From NCBI GenBank assembly GCA_016790045.1, contig JAEUPW010000139.1, positions 1 to 64,000 of the forward strand: 64,000 bases of DNA, read 5' to 3'. Shown in pieces: positions 20,596 through 30,145 of this stretch (position 1 is its first letter; the number at the start of each line of letters is the position of its first letter). Both the position numbers and the translations under genes were made by a program. Under the pieces are notes generated by a model. It searched no databases and was not told the origin of the DNA. It worked only from the letters and a program-made list of their open reading frames with translations. This DNA is from Candidatus Competibacteraceae bacterium. Lineage in GTDB: Bacteria > Pseudomonadota > Gammaproteobacteria > Competibacterales > Competibacteraceae.

Positions 20596-20693
20596 ACGAA
20601 ACACCGCAGTTTCGGTCCGAACCGGCGCGGGCGCGCTTGAAATCGATGTGGGCTTATCCATACAGTTAGAATGTCGTTCCACGGAGTCCAGTC

Positions 20694-21563
20694 ATGAAAC
20701 GCATTTTTTTGTTCGCCGCCACCAATCTGGCGGTCGTCGTGCTGCTCGGCATCGTCGCCCGCGTGTTGGGGGTGGATCGCTATTTGTACCAGTCCGGTCT
20801 CAATCTCCCCAGCCTGTTGGTGTTCGCCGCCATTTTCGGCATGGGCGGTTCGCTGATTTCGCTGCTGATGTCGAAATCCATCGCCAAGATGTCGGTGGGG
20901 GCGCAAGTCATCGAAAATCCCGCGAGCCAAACCGAGCGCTGGCTGGTCGATACCGTGCGGCGCCAGGCCCAGGCGGCCGGCATCGGGATGCCGGAAGTGG
21001 CGATTTACGATTCGCCGGAGCCGAACGCTTTCGCCACCGGGGCCAACCGCAACTCGGCGCTGGTGGCGGTCAGCACCGGCTTGCTGCAACAGATGTCCGC
21101 CGAGGAAGCGGAAGCGGTGCTCGGCCACGAGGTCAGCCACGTCGCCAACGGCGACATGGTGACGCTGAGCTTGTTGCAGGGCGTGCTCAACACCTTCGTG
21201 ATCGCGCTGGCGCGCATCGTGGGGTCCGTGGTGGATCAGGCCATGCGCAGCCAGGATTCGCGCGGGGGTGGCCCCGGCTACTACATCGTCAGCATGGTGC
21301 TGGAGCTGGTGTTCGGGTTTTTGGCTTCGCTGATCGTGATGTGGTTCAGCCGCCACCGCGAATACAGGGCCGACGCCGGCGGCGCGCAACTGGCCGGCCG
21401 CAACAAGATGATCGCGGCGCTGGAGCGCTTGCGCCAGTTGCAGGAACCCTCGCGCCTGCCTTCCCAGATGGCGGCGTTCGGGATCAGCGGCGGTTTGGGC
21501 CGGTGGCTGACCACGCATCCCCCGCTGGAGGAACGGATCGCGGCCTTGCGCCAACAGGGATGA
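20694..21563 (+). CDS. htpX: Inner-membrane zinc protease HtpX
   Basis: HtpX is an M48 metalloprotease that clears damaged membrane proteins. The 289 residues begin with two membrane segments (about 3-23 and 38-60). The zinc site HEVSH is at 145-149, and the third ligand is the Glu in [13 protein letters not shown] near residue 226. Two further hydrophobic segments (about 155-175 and 195-220) follow the active site. ATG 20694 has GGAG at a normal distance. The end, [12 protein letters not shown], is typical. In relatives it responds to envelope stress through CpxR, but no such site is evident here. Confidence 0.96.
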   Translation: MKRIFLFAATNLAVVVLLGIVARVLGVDRYLYQSGLNLPSLLVFAAIFGMGGSLISLLMSKSIAKMSVGAQVIENPASQTERWLVDTVRRQAQAAGIGMPEVAIYDSPEPNAFATGANRNSALVAVSTGLLQQMSAEEAEAVLGHEVSHVANGDMVTLSLLQGVLNTFVIALARIVGSVVDQAMRSQDSRGGGPGYYIVSMVLELVFGFLASLIVMWFSRHREYRADAGGAQLAGRNKMIAALERLRQLQEPSRLPSQMAAFGISGGLGRWLTTHPPLEERIAALRQQG

Positions 21564-21584
21564 TCGAGGCTAGAACGGGAACCT

Positions 21585-21610
21585 GGGCGGCGCGCCGGCT
21601 TGCGCCGCCC
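21585..21610. other. GC-rich hairpin between convergent htpX and FimX-like genes
   Basis: A perfect 9-base-pair inverted repeat, GGGCGGCGC (21585-21593) and GCGCCGCCC (21602-21610), with an 8-base loop. No run of T follows on either strand, so it is not a standard intrinsic terminator. It may still slow polymerase or block 3' exonucleases for both converging messages. Confidence 0.4.
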
Positions 21611-21627
21611 GAGCGCGCCTCTCGGCC

Positions 21628-23718
21628 TTAGCTGGCGTATTGCCGGAAATCGAAATCGAGCCTGGGCCCGGCCTCCGCCACCATGTTGCCCTGCACCAAG
21701 GTGACGCCGAACTGCCAGATGCTCGCCATTTGCGGCGCGGTGGAAACTCCGGACGCCACCACCCGAACTTTTAACTGCTGCGCTTGCTCGGACAGCGTCG
21801 CCATGGCCCGGCGGCTGTTTTCGTCCTTGGACTTGGCCAAACGCTCGATCAGGCTGCCGTCCAGCTTGATGTAATCCGGCGTCAAATCCCTGAGCAAACG
21901 GTCGGAATGGGCTTTGCCGCCAAAATGCGACAGCGCCAGCCCGCAGCCCAGTTCGCGCAAGCGGCCGCGCAAATATTTCACTTCCTCGAAACAGTCTTCC
22001 ACGTTGTCTTCCTTGATTTCCAGCACCAGATGCTGGCCCGGAACCCGGCTGTCCTTGAAAGCTTTGCTCATCCAGTCGAAAAATTGTTTGTCGACGATGG
22101 AGTTGCGCGAAATCCGCACGAACAGAATCGGCGGCTTCAAGGCGTCTTGCCGGATTTCCGCCAGCACCGAGAGCGCCCGGATAAGGGTCCATTTGTCCAT
22201 CGCGCCCATCGCGCCGTAGCGGACCGCCACCGCCCCCACTTTTTCGATGGGCTGGGGCTTGCCCTCCTCGTCCATGACCTGCAGATAAACTTTGTAGCGC
22301 GCGTCCTCGGCGGCGGCGAAGCTGACGATGGGCTGGTAATGGAGGCCGAGCTGGCCCTTGGTCAGGGCGTTGCGGATCAGGCGGATGATCGGCTCGTCCT
22401 GCGGGTTGATGACGCCGCTCTTTTTCTCGGTGCTGGGCGGCGTGTAGATTTCGACCCGGTTGCCGCCTTTTTGCCGCGCCAGCTCGCAGGCGCGGTCGGC
22501 GTGCGACAAAATCTGGATGGCGGTTTCCTGGCCGTCCTTGGCCCGGCAGATGCCGATGCAACAGGTGGTGGTGAACATCTTGCTGCCGAGTTGAAAGCTG
22601 TGTTCGGCGACGACCGAACAAATCCGCCCGGCGAACGTCACCGCGTCGTTCGGCGATCCGGCGGGCAGGAAAATCGTCAGCACGCCGCTGGCGAAGTGCG
22701 CGGCGATGTCGCCGTGGGACAGCAGATTCTTGATCAGGAGCGCGACTTCGCTCACGAACTGCTCGACGGCTTCGAAACCCATGGCGTGGCGGATGGGGGC
22801 ATAATCGGTCAGCAAGACGTACAGCACGCTGCCCTCGTGATCGATTTCCAGGGTTTCCATGAAAAACCGGCGGCTGTAGAGGCCGGTGGCGTCGTCGTGC
22901 TTGAGCAAATCCTCGAGCTGCTGCTGGTTGACGGTGTTGCTCTCCGGGGTGGCGTCGCGCACGATGATCTGGGTGCAGGGCTCGTCGTTCATCCGGGTCG
23001 GCGCGCATTCCAGCATGATCGGGATGTTCTTGCCGTTGCTGCGCAACCCGACCAGCTCGACCGGCTCGACCGCCTTGCCGGAGCGGATGCTGCGGCGCAG
23101 GATGCTTTTCAGCGCGTCCCGGTAGGTCGGCGGCACCATGTGCACCAGTTGAATGTTGGCCAGATCTTCCTTGCGCTCGTAGCCGAAGAGCTGGAGATAG
23201 GCCGGGTTGGCGTAGATGTGGACGCCTTCGTGGATGTAGGCCACGGCTTCCTGAGTGTTTTCCAGCAGGGCCTGCACCCGGGTTTCGGTTTCCTTGAAGC
23301 GGGTTTCGAAGGAATGGCCCTGCTTGCGCGCGCGCAGGTGCGCCAATTCCTTGCGCACCGCCGCCGCCAGATGATCGGCGTCTTCCAGATAAAAATAGTT
23401 GTCCGCGCCTTGCTCCAACAGCCACGCCGGTTTGTGTTGCTGGCGTCGCTCCTGGTCCACCATCGCGATGATCGGGATATCCTGGTGGGCTTCGGCCACC
23501 ATCAGCCGCATTTCGGCGATGGCGGGCAGCGTCTCGTCGAGGCGCAGCAAAATCAGATCCAGCAGCCGATAGTCGATGGCGTTGCGAGCCTGGTCCACCG
23601 CATCGGCTTCGATCAGTTCGATCCGGTAATTATCGTCCTGTAAAGTCTTGACGACACGGTCGATATCGGACCTCGAACGATCCACGATCAGCAGGTTGAT
23701 GTCGGAAGGATCAGACAC
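21628..23718 (-). CDS. FimX-like degenerate REC-PAS-GGDEF-EAL protein
   Basis: Domain order is a receiver-like region (1-125), PAS (about 145-260), GGDEF-like (270-430) and EAL-like (440-690). Both output motifs are dead. The GGDEF position reads ASGVL (about 343-347) and the EAL position reads KVY (about 476-478). YQPIVSF, LEIKEDN and DYIKLDGSLI are kept, so the EAL fold can still bind cyclic-di-GMP. This matches FimX, which binds the nucleotide to control type IV pilus assembly and twitching. The receiver also lacks a clear phospho-Asp pocket. I prefer GTG 23718 (AGAGG nine bases upstream) over TTG 23727. It overlaps epmB by 8 bases and is probably co-transcribed with it. No pil genes are nearby, so the FimX role is inferred from architecture. 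Confidence 0.75.
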   Translation of the reverse strand: MSDPSDINLLIVDRSRSDIDRVVKTLQDDNYRIELIEADAVDQARNAIDYRLLDLILLRLDETLPAIAEMRLMVAEAHQDIPIIAMVDQERRQQHKPAWLLEQGADNYFYLEDADHLAAAVRKELAHLRARKQGHSFETRFKETETRVQALLENTQEAVAYIHEGVHIYANPAYLQLFGYERKEDLANIQLVHMVPPTYRDALKSILRRSIRSGKAVEPVELVGLRSNGKNIPIMLECAPTRMNDEPCTQIIVRDATPESNTVNQQQLEDLLKHDDATGLYSRRFFMETLEIDHEGSVLYVLLTDYAPIRHAMGFEAVEQFVSEVALLIKNLLSHGDIAAHFASGVLTIFLPAGSPNDAVTFAGRICSVVAEHSFQLGSKMFTTTCCIGICRAKDGQETAIQILSHADRACELARQKGGNRVEIYTPPSTEKKSGVINPQDEPIIRLIRNALTKGQLGLHYQPIVSFAAAEDARYKVYLQVMDEEGKPQPIEKVGAVAVRYGAMGAMDKWTLIRALSVLAEIRQDALKPPILFVRISRNSIVDKQFFDWMSKAFKDSRVPGQHLVLEIKEDNVEDCFEEVKYLRGRLRELGCGLALSHFGGKAHSDRLLRDLTPDYIKLDGSLIERLAKSKDENSRRAMATLSEQAQQLKVRVVASGVSTAPQMASIWQFGVTLVQGNMVAEAGPRLDFDFRQYAS

Positions 23719-24784
23719 GTATCCCAACCTCTTCGGATGGAGAGAAGCCCAACGGTCGGCGAACCTCGACGGGGACGCTTCCTACCGGAACTTTGGCCAG
23801 ATGCCCCGGTTGTTCCCGCACCAGCCGGGGCACGAGATAGCCCGGCGCGCGCGCGAGGAGTTGCGCCATGATAGCCGATGCCTCGCTTTCGTTCACCTCA
23901 TAATGGGCCGCGCCGCGCACCCGATCCAGCAGATGCAGGTAATAAGGCAGCACGCGGGCGGCGAACAGCGCCTCGCTCAAGCGCGCCAAGGTCGCCGCCG
24001 AATCGTTGACGCCGCGCAGCAAAACCGATTGATTGAGCAGCGTAATTCCGGCGCGGGCCAAGCGCTCCAGCGCCGCGCGGACGGTTTCATCGATTTCCTG
24101 GGGGTGGTTGGCGTGCACCACCAACACCGCCCGCAGCCGGGTTCGCGCGAGCAGCTCCAGGAAATTCCGGTCGATCCGCTCGGGCAGCACGATGGGCTGG
24201 CGGCTGTGGATGCGGACCCGCTCCAGATGGGGAATGCGATCCAGGGCCGCCAACAGCGCGCCCAATCGCCGGTCGGACAAAGACAGCGGGTCGCCGCCGC
24301 TCAAAATCACTTCGCGCACGCTGGTATCGCCCGTCACATAAGCCAGGGCCGCCCGCCACTCATCGGAACCGGCCCGGTTGTCGGCGTAGGGATATTCGCG
24401 GCGAAAACAGTAACGGCAATGGACGGCGCACGCGCCGGTGGCGATCAACAGCGCCCGGCCGCAGTATTTGTGCAGCACGCCCGGCGCGACCTGGGCCGCG
24501 CGGTCGGCGACGGGGTCCGCCACAAAACCCGGCGCGGGCGCGAGTTCGTCCGCCAGGGGCAAGACTTGGCGCAACAGCGGATCGGCCGGATCGCCCTTGC
24601 GCATCCGGGCCACGAAGCCGCGCGGCACCCGCAGCGAAAACTGCGCCGAAGCCGCGCGCGCGGGGGACAACAGCGCCAAATCCAGGTCCAATTCTCGCAA
24701 CAGCTCGGCGGGATCGGTGATGGCGCGGGCCAGTTCCCGCTGCCAGCGCGGCGTCTCACGCCGGTTCGATTTTGTCAGTATCAT
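23711..24784 (-). CDS. epmB: EF-P lysine 2,3-aminomutase EpmB
   Basis: EpmB converts (S)-alpha-lysine to (R)-beta-lysine, which EpmA attaches to elongation factor P. It is a radical-SAM enzyme with Cys119, Cys123 and Cys126 in CAVHCRYC for the iron-sulfur cluster. A PLP lysine near residue 331 is seen in HLAKVPVG. The 357-residue length is close to E. coli YjeK, shorter than catabolic lysine aminomutases. It is divergent from efp across only 44 bases, so both promoters lie in or beyond that gap. epmA lies 2.5 kb away on the other side of efp, so the whole EF-P modification route is local except the hydroxylase EpmC. Confidence 0.95.
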   Translation of the reverse strand: MILTKSNRRETPRWQRELARAITDPAELLRELDLDLALLSPARAASAQFSLRVPRGFVARMRKGDPADPLLRQVLPLADELAPAPGFVADPVADRAAQVAPGVLHKYCGRALLIATGACAVHCRYCFRREYPYADNRAGSDEWRAALAYVTGDTSVREVILSGGDPLSLSDRRLGALLAALDRIPHLERVRIHSRQPIVLPERIDRNFLELLARTRLRAVLVVHANHPQEIDETVRAALERLARAGITLLNQSVLLRGVNDSAATLARLSEALFAARVLPYYLHLLDRVRGAAHYEVNESEASAIMAQLLARAPGYLVPRLVREQPGHLAKVPVGSVPVEVRRPLGFSPSEEVGIRV

Positions 24785-24828
24785 AGGCGGCTGGTTTTTA
24801 ACCCTTTCACAACCGAAACGGATGTTGT

Positions 24829-25398
24829 ATGGCCACCTATAGTACCAATGAATTCAAAAGCGGATTGAAGATCATGTTGGACGGCGACCCTTACGCCATC
24901 GTCGACAACGAATTCGTCAAGCCCGGCAAGGGCCAGGCGTTCAACCGGGTCAGGGTGCGCAACCTGAAAACCGGCCGGGTCATCGAGCGCACCTTCAAAT
25001 CGGGCGATACCGCGGAAGGGGCCGACGTGGTCGATGTCGAGCTGCAATACCTTTACAACGACGGCGAGTACTGGCACTTCATGGACCAGCAGAATTACGA
25101 GCAGTTGACCGCCGACGCCACCGCCGTGGGAGAGGCCGCCAAGTGGTTGAAGGAAGAGGCGATCTGTCAGGTGACATTGTGGAACGGCGTTCCCCTGAGC
25201 GTGGCCGCGCCCAATTTCGTGATCATGACCATCGTGGAAACCGACCCCGGCTTGCGCGGCGACACCTCGGGCGGAGGCGGCAAGCCAGCCACCTTGGAAA
25301 CCGGGGCGGTGGTCCGGGTGCCGCTGTTCGTGCAAAGCGGCGAGGTGATCAAAGTGGATACCCGGACCGGCGAGTACGTGTCGCGGGTGAAAGAATAG
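24829..25398 (+). CDS. efp: Translation elongation factor P
   Basis: EF-P rescues ribosomes stalled at consecutive prolines. The 189-residue protein has the KOW-like N-terminal domain and two OB domains. The modification site is Lys34 in [13 protein letters not shown], the context that EpmA recognises. The C-terminal [20 protein letters not shown] and [14 protein letters not shown] blocks are fully conserved. ATG 24829 follows a weak purine stretch. epmB is divergent and epmA lies downstream, in line with beta-lysylation of Lys34. Confidence 0.98.
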   Translation: MATYSTNEFKSGLKIMLDGDPYAIVDNEFVKPGKGQAFNRVRVRNLKTGRVIERTFKSGDTAEGADVVDVELQYLYNDGEYWHFMDQQNYEQLTADATAVGEAAKWLKEEAICQVTLWNGVPLSVAAPNFVIMTIVETDPGLRGDTSGGGGKPATLETGAVVRVPLFVQSGEVIKVDTRTGEYVSRVKE

Positions 25399-25517
25399 AG
25401 GGGACAGCGAGCTGTCGGTCAAGGCCGCGCGGGGTTTGATCGGGCGCTGTGGTCGGGCGGGCATCCGCCGGTTTGACAGGCCCTTGAAGCGGCAAGGCGC
25501 ATTGCGAGGAATCGATC

Positions 25518-27338
25518 ATGAACCCCCACACCCTGGATGCACTGGAACGGGCCGACACCGATCGCGCCATCGAGATCGCCGATCGGATCTGGTGGGTCGG
25601 GCACCGCTTGAAAAACGACGTTTTTCAGTGCCACGTCTACCTGATCGAACAAGGCGATCAGTCGGTATTGCTGGACCCCGGCTCGGTGCTCACCTTCCGC
25701 CAAACCTTGCGCAAGATCGAGGAGGTCGTGCCGTTTTCCCATATCCGCTATTTCGTCTGCCACCATCAAGACCCCGACATCACCGGCGCGCTGCCCTTGA
25801 TCGACCAGCTCATCGACCGCGAAGATGCGGTGCTGGTCACCCACTGGCGCGCCCAGATGCTGATCAAGCATTACGGCATCCGGCTGCCGTTCTGGCTGGT
25901 CGACGCCAACGAGTGGAAACTCGCGCTGCCGGACCGCCGCCTGCAATTTGTGTTTACCCCCTACGCCCATTTTCCCGGCGCGATCTGCACCTTCGATCCG
26001 GTCTCTGGCGTGCTGTTTTCCAGCGATATTTTCGGCGGGCTGACCCCGGAATTTTCGCTCATCGCCAAGGACGAGCACTATTTTGAAGCGATGCGGCCGT
26101 TCCACGAACACTACATGCCCAGCCGGGATATCCTCGATTACGCCTTGAGCGCCATCGAGCGGCATCCGGTGCGGATGATCGCGCCCCAGCACGGCTCGAT
26201 CATCCCCGAGCATCTGGTGCAGCCGATGATCGACAAGCTGAAAACCCTGGACTGCGGCCTGTATCTGATCGCGCGCGGCGACACCGACATCCAGCGGCTG
26301 CTGCGGATCAACCAGGCGCTGCGCGACATCACCAACACCATGCTGATCCACCGGGATTTTCGGGATATCGCCAGCAGCCTGCTCGCGATCACCCAGCGGG
26401 TGCTGCCGGTGCTGTCCCTGGAGTTCTACGCCCGCCTGGACCATCGCAGCGTGCTGAACCTGTCGGCGGCGGCCCGGCACAGCGGCCTGGAGATCGAGCC
26501 GCCGGCGGCGGTCGCCCGGATTCTCGATCTGGACCAGCAGCAATGGAACGAGCTGAACGCCAGCGGCGAGGGCGGTTTCATGCTGTCTCGCGACGGCAAC
26601 GATGTCCCGATGCTGGTGTTGCCGCTGTTTTCGCCGGACAAGCGCACGGTGCACGCGGTCGCCATCGTGACGCTGTCCGAAATGGTGAGCGCCAGCGACG
26701 AATTGCGCCAGATCGTCGAACAGATCAGCGTGCCGTTGCAGGTGGCGGTGGAACGGGAGGTCATCCACCGCAAGCTCGATTTGGAGCGGCAGCGGGTTTA
26801 CGAGCAGTCGATCCGCGACCCGCTGACCGGCCTGTTCACCCGCGCCCACATGCGGGAAGTGGTGCAGCGGCTGTGCGATATTCAGGATCGCGGCGCGGGT
26901 GGCCCGGTGACGGTGATGATGATGGACCTCGATCACTTCAAGCCGATCAACGACACCTGCGGCCACCAGCAGGGCGATATCGTGCTGCGCCGGATCGCGG
27001 AGGAAATCCTGCACGTGATCCGGGCCAGCGATATTCCGGTGCGCCTGGGCGGCGACGAGTTCGCGGTGTTCTCCCTGGGCGACGATCTCAACAAGATCGC
27101 GGGTTTCGCCGAGCGGTTGCGGGTGCGGATCGGGGAATTGCGCTTCGACGCCCCGCTGGTCGGCCGGTCGGTGACCTTGAGCATCGGCGTGGGCGTCCGT
27201 TATGCCAGGGAAGCGCTGTCGGATTTTATCCAGCGCGCCGATTCGGCGTTGTACGACGCCAAAAACACCGGTCGGGACCGGGTGTGTTTCGCGGCGGAAC
27301 GGCCCGACGACCACCCGTCCGCTCGGCCGGTGGCTTAA
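25518..27338 (+). CDS. Diiron metallo-beta-lactamase-fold sensor with active GGDEF domain
   Basis: A 606-residue fusion. Residues 15-260 form a metallo-beta-lactamase fold of the flavodiiron/ODP type, with ligand pattern H83-x-D85-x-D87, H151, D170 and H225. That is the spacing of the diiron site that binds oxygen or nitric oxide in flavodiiron proteins and ODP sensors. Residues about 280-430 look GAF-like, a coiled linker follows, and the diguanylate cyclase has intact GGDEF at 511-515 and an RASD product-inhibition site five residues before it. It should make cyclic-di-GMP from GTP in response to gas or redox state. No flavodoxin domain is attached, which argues for sensing rather than reduction. 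GAGGA lies seven bases before ATG 25518. It sits between efp and epmA, with epmA only 3 bases downstream. Confidence 0.85.
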   Translation: MNPHTLDALERADTDRAIEIADRIWWVGHRLKNDVFQCHVYLIEQGDQSVLLDPGSVLTFRQTLRKIEEVVPFSHIRYFVCHHQDPDITGALPLIDQLIDREDAVLVTHWRAQMLIKHYGIRLPFWLVDANEWKLALPDRRLQFVFTPYAHFPGAICTFDPVSGVLFSSDIFGGLTPEFSLIAKDEHYFEAMRPFHEHYMPSRDILDYALSAIERHPVRMIAPQHGSIIPEHLVQPMIDKLKTLDCGLYLIARGDTDIQRLLRINQALRDITNTMLIHRDFRDIASSLLAITQRVLPVLSLEFYARLDHRSVLNLSAAARHSGLEIEPPAAVARILDLDQQQWNELNASGEGGFMLSRDGNDVPMLVLPLFSPDKRTVHAVAIVTLSEMVSASDELRQIVEQISVPLQVAVEREVIHRKLDLERQRVYEQSIRDPLTGLFTRAHMREVVQRLCDIQDRGAGGPVTVMMMDLDHFKPINDTCGHQQGDIVLRRIAEEILHVIRASDIPVRLGGDEFAVFSLGDDLNKIAGFAERLRVRIGELRFDAPLVGRSVTLSIGVGVRYAREALSDFIQRADSALYDAKNTGRDRVCFAAERPDDHPSARPVA

Positions 27339-27341
27339 ACC

Positions 27342-28337
27342 GTGACATCGGCGCCCCCGGCGTGGCGGCCCAGCGCCGATTGGGGCACCTTGCGCTTGCG
27401 CGCCGATCTGCTGGCGCAAATTCGCGCGTTTTTTGCCACCCGCCGCGTGCTGGAGGTCGAGACGCCCGCCTTGTCGGGGGCGGCGATCACCGACCCGCAT
27501 TTGGCGAGTTTCCGCACGCGCTACGCGGGGCCGGGACCGCGTTGCGGCCAATTTCTTTATCTGCACACCTCGCCGGAATTTCCGATGAAGCGCTTGCTGG
27601 CGGCGGGCAGCGGCTCGATCTATCAAATCGCGCGGGTGTTTCGCGACGGCGAGGCGGGCCGCCGCCACAATCCCGAATTCACCTTGCTGGAGTGGTACCG
27701 GGTCGGCTTCGACCACCACCGGCTGATGGACGAAGCGACCGAGCTGGTCGCAACGCTGCTGGCCGGGCGGCTGCCGCTGGCCGAAGCGGAGCGGTTGAGC
27801 TACCGCGAACTGTTCGAGCGCCAGCTCGGTTTGGACCCGCATCGGGCTGCGGTGGCGGAGCTGGCGGCTTGCGCGCGCGCGCGCGAAATTCCCGTCCCGC
27901 CGGGAATGCCGGCGGACGAAACCGACCCCTGGCTGGATCTGTTGCTGACCCATTGCATCGAACCCCAACTGGGGCGAGGGCGCTTGACCTGGGTCCACGA
28001 TTACCCCGCCTCGCAAGCCGCGCTGGCTCGGTTGCGGCCGGGCGATCCGCCGGTCGGCGAACGTTTCGAGCTGTATCTCGGCGGCGTCGAATTGCTCAAC
28101 GGCTTTCACGAGCTGGGCGACGCCGGCGAACAGCGCCGCCGGTTCGAGGCGGAGAACGCCCGCCGTCAAGCCCTGGGATTGCCGTCCGCGCCGCTTGACG
28201 AGGCGCTGTTGGCGGCATTGGAAAGCGGTCTGCCGGATTGCGCCGGCGCGGCGCTCGGCTTTGATCGGCTGGTGATGCTGGCGGCCGGCAAGGCGTCCAT
28301 TCAGGAGGTCATCGCCTTTCCCGTCGAGATCGCCTGA
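27342..28337 (+). CDS. epmA: EF-P lysine lysyltransferase EpmA
   Basis: EpmA (GenX/PoxA) is a truncated class II lysyl-tRNA synthetase lacking the anticodon-binding domain. It activates (R)-beta-lysine and transfers it to Lys34 of EF-P. Class II motifs are visible: VLEVETPALS (motif 1), RVFRDGEAGRRHNPEFTLLE (motif 2) and GAALGFDRLVML (motif 3). At 331 residues it matches the family (325) and not true LysRS (about 500). GTG 27342 comes three bases after the cyclase stop and has GGTGG nearby, so translation is likely linked to that gene. It converges on psd with 15 bases between the stops. Confidence 0.95.
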   Translation: MTSAPPAWRPSADWGTLRLRADLLAQIRAFFATRRVLEVETPALSGAAITDPHLASFRTRYAGPGPRCGQFLYLHTSPEFPMKRLLAAGSGSIYQIARVFRDGEAGRRHNPEFTLLEWYRVGFDHHRLMDEATELVATLLAGRLPLAEAERLSYRELFERQLGLDPHRAAVAELAACARAREIPVPPGMPADETDPWLDLLLTHCIEPQLGRGRLTWVHDYPASQAALARLRPGDPPVGERFELYLGGVELLNGFHELGDAGEQRRRFEAENARRQALGLPSAPLDEALLAALESGLPDCAGAALGFDRLVMLAAGKASIQEVIAFPVEIA

Positions 28338-28352
28338 GAGCGCTCTCGCAAC

Positions 28353-29252
28353 TCAGCGATCGATGAGCTGCCCCAGCCGCTGGCCCATCCGCACCGGCGC
28401 GGCGGCCCGGCTCCCGGCATCCCAGCGCACCATGTCGGGGCCGAACAGCACGATCACCGTCGAACCCATGTTGAACCGCCCCATTTCCTGCCCTCGAACC
28501 AGGCGCACCGCGCCCTCGCCCTCCGCCGGATAAGGCCAGCGGCGGATCGTGGAACCCAGCGGCGGCGTGATCGCCCCGGCCCAAACCGTCTCGATGGACG
28601 CCACGTTGATCGCGCCCACCAGCACCAGCGCCATCGGCCCCGCCGGCGTCTCGAACAGCGCCGCGACGCGCTCGTTGCGGGCGAACAGCTCCGGCACCAC
28701 CCGCGCGGTCAGGGGCGAGACGCTGAACAGCCGGCCGGGAATATGGATCGTCTCCCGCAAAACGCCGTCCAGGGGCATGTGGATGCGGTGATAGTCGCGC
28801 GGCGACAGGTACAGCGTGGCGAACGCGCCGGCCCGAAAGGCGCGCGCGCGCTCCGGGTCGCCGCCCAATAAGGCGGTCAGCGAAAAGCGCCGGCCCTTGG
28901 CTTGCAGCAGCGCGTCGGTTTCGGCGAACCCGATCTGGCTGATCGCCCCGTCGACCGGACAACAGACCGCGCCCTCGCCGGCGGCGAGCGGCCGGGCGCC
29001 CGGCCGGAGCGCGCGCGTGAAAAAGGCGTTGAAATCGGGATACGCGCTCGCGTCCGGTTCCAGAGCCTCGCTCAAATCCACCCGAAAATGGCGGGAAAAA
29101 CGGCGAATCAACAGGTTTTTCAACCAAGGCGTCCGCGCGCGCGTTAACCGGTAGATCAACCGGGTCGAGAAGGCTTGCGGCAGCAGATATTGCGGCAGGT
29201 TGCGCAGGCGATCGCCGAAAGGGGCCGCGGGGTCGGAAGGAAGATCGGTCAT
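28353..29252 (-). CDS. psd: Phosphatidylserine decarboxylase proenzyme
   Basis: Psd makes phosphatidylethanolamine at the inner membrane. It cleaves itself to create a pyruvoyl group on the new N-terminal Ser. The cleavage site GST is at about 263-265 in RFNMGSTVIVLF. Self-processing residues are visible in CPVDGAISQIG (Asp) and LSPRDYHRIHMPLDG (His). The 299-residue length matches the bacterial type I enzyme. No pssA is in the window. A phospholipid methyltransferase-like gene at 57957 could use its product, although the two are 29 kb apart. It ends next to convergent epmA. Confidence 0.96.
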   Translation of the reverse strand: MTDLPSDPAAPFGDRLRNLPQYLLPQAFSTRLIYRLTRARTPWLKNLLIRRFSRHFRVDLSEALEPDASAYPDFNAFFTRALRPGARPLAAGEGAVCCPVDGAISQIGFAETDALLQAKGRRFSLTALLGGDPERARAFRAGAFATLYLSPRDYHRIHMPLDGVLRETIHIPGRLFSVSPLTARVVPELFARNERVAALFETPAGPMALVLVGAINVASIETVWAGAITPPLGSTIRRWPYPAEGEGAVRLVRGQEMGRFNMGSTVIVLFGPDMVRWDAGSRAAAPVRMGQRLGQLIDR

Positions 29253-29297
29253 GGCGAAGCGACGAGAGCGGTGAAAGCCAAAACGAAAGGCCGTTCT

Positions 29298-29939
29298 TCA
29301 AGAAGAGGCCGCGCGGATTTTCAGAAAATCCTGCGCCATCCGCTCGGGGTTTTGCGGCGGCGTGAAGATGGCGCGAGGCAAGCCCTCGGGATCGATCAAG
29401 GTGACGGTCGAGGTGTGATCGACCGTGTAATTGGCCGAGCCTTCGGCGGCCGTTCCCCGCTGGTAAAACACGTGCAGCGGCCGGGTCAACCGGCTCAATT
29501 CTTCGGCCGGACCGGTCGCGCCCTGAAATTTGGGGTTGAAGTAGGTGACGTACTCTTGCAGGCGTTGCGGCGTATCGCGCTGGGGATCGACCGAAACGAA
29601 AACATAGGCCGTATCCGCGTCGGCGCCTTGCCCGGCCAGCAACTTTTGCAGCCGGTTCAATTCCACCAGCGTCACCGGGCACACGTCGGGGCAAAAGCTA
29701 TAGCCGAAATACAGGAAAGTCCACTTGCCTTTCAGATCGGCGCGGGTGAACGGTTGACCGCTATGATGAATCAAGCGAAACTCCTCGAACGGTCGCCGGT
29801 CGGTCAGATAAATGCCGGCGATATCCAGACTGGCCGGCGCGGGCCGCTGGCCGAACAGCCGGTCCCCCAACCAAACCCCCATGCCCAGCGCTAGAACCCC
29901 GGCCAGCGCCAGCCCGATCAACGTTGCCCGATGATTCAT
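29298..29939 (-). CDS. SCO1/SenC-type copper chaperone
   Basis: A 213-residue thioredoxin-fold protein anchored by one N-terminal membrane helix (about 6-25) with the rest in the periplasm. The copper ligands are complete: Cys83 and Cys87 in SFCPDVCPVT and His175 in TVDHTSTVTLID. Sco proteins deliver copper to, or reduce, the CuA centre of cytochrome c oxidase. No oxidase gene is adjacent in this window, so it may serve one encoded elsewhere. It reads toward psd, 45 bases away, and may be co-transcribed with it. No lipobox is seen. Confidence 0.92.
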   Translation of the reverse strand: MNHRATLIGLALAGVLALGMGVWLGDRLFGQRPAPASLDIAGIYLTDRRPFEEFRLIHHSGQPFTRADLKGKWTFLYFGYSFCPDVCPVTLVELNRLQKLLAGQGADADTAYVFVSVDPQRDTPQRLQEYVTYFNPKFQGATGPAEELSRLTRPLHVFYQRGTAAEGSANYTVDHTSTVTLIDPEGLPRAIFTPPQNPERMAQDFLKIRAASS

Positions 29940-30145
29940 GCTCCGGTTTCCTCAATCACTTATGCTTGACACTTTGGCCGCCTTGGCAGCTATCGTTCCC
30001 CCACAGTCGGGGAGCATATCCGCTTCGCCGTCGAAACGGTAGAATTTAACCCGATCCGATGGATCGCCCGGCCGCGCCGCGTTCGCCCGAAGCCGCGAAC
30101 GCCGCCCGTCACGCCCGGCGCGCCCGTCCCAAGGCCGATTTTTCG

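Noticed and set aside
25419-28169. A 916-codon leftward open frame antisense to the sensor cyclase and epmA
   Set aside because: It lies opposite two clearly recognised genes, has no family sequence, and is His/Gln/Arg-rich as expected for an antisense frame in GC-rich DNA.
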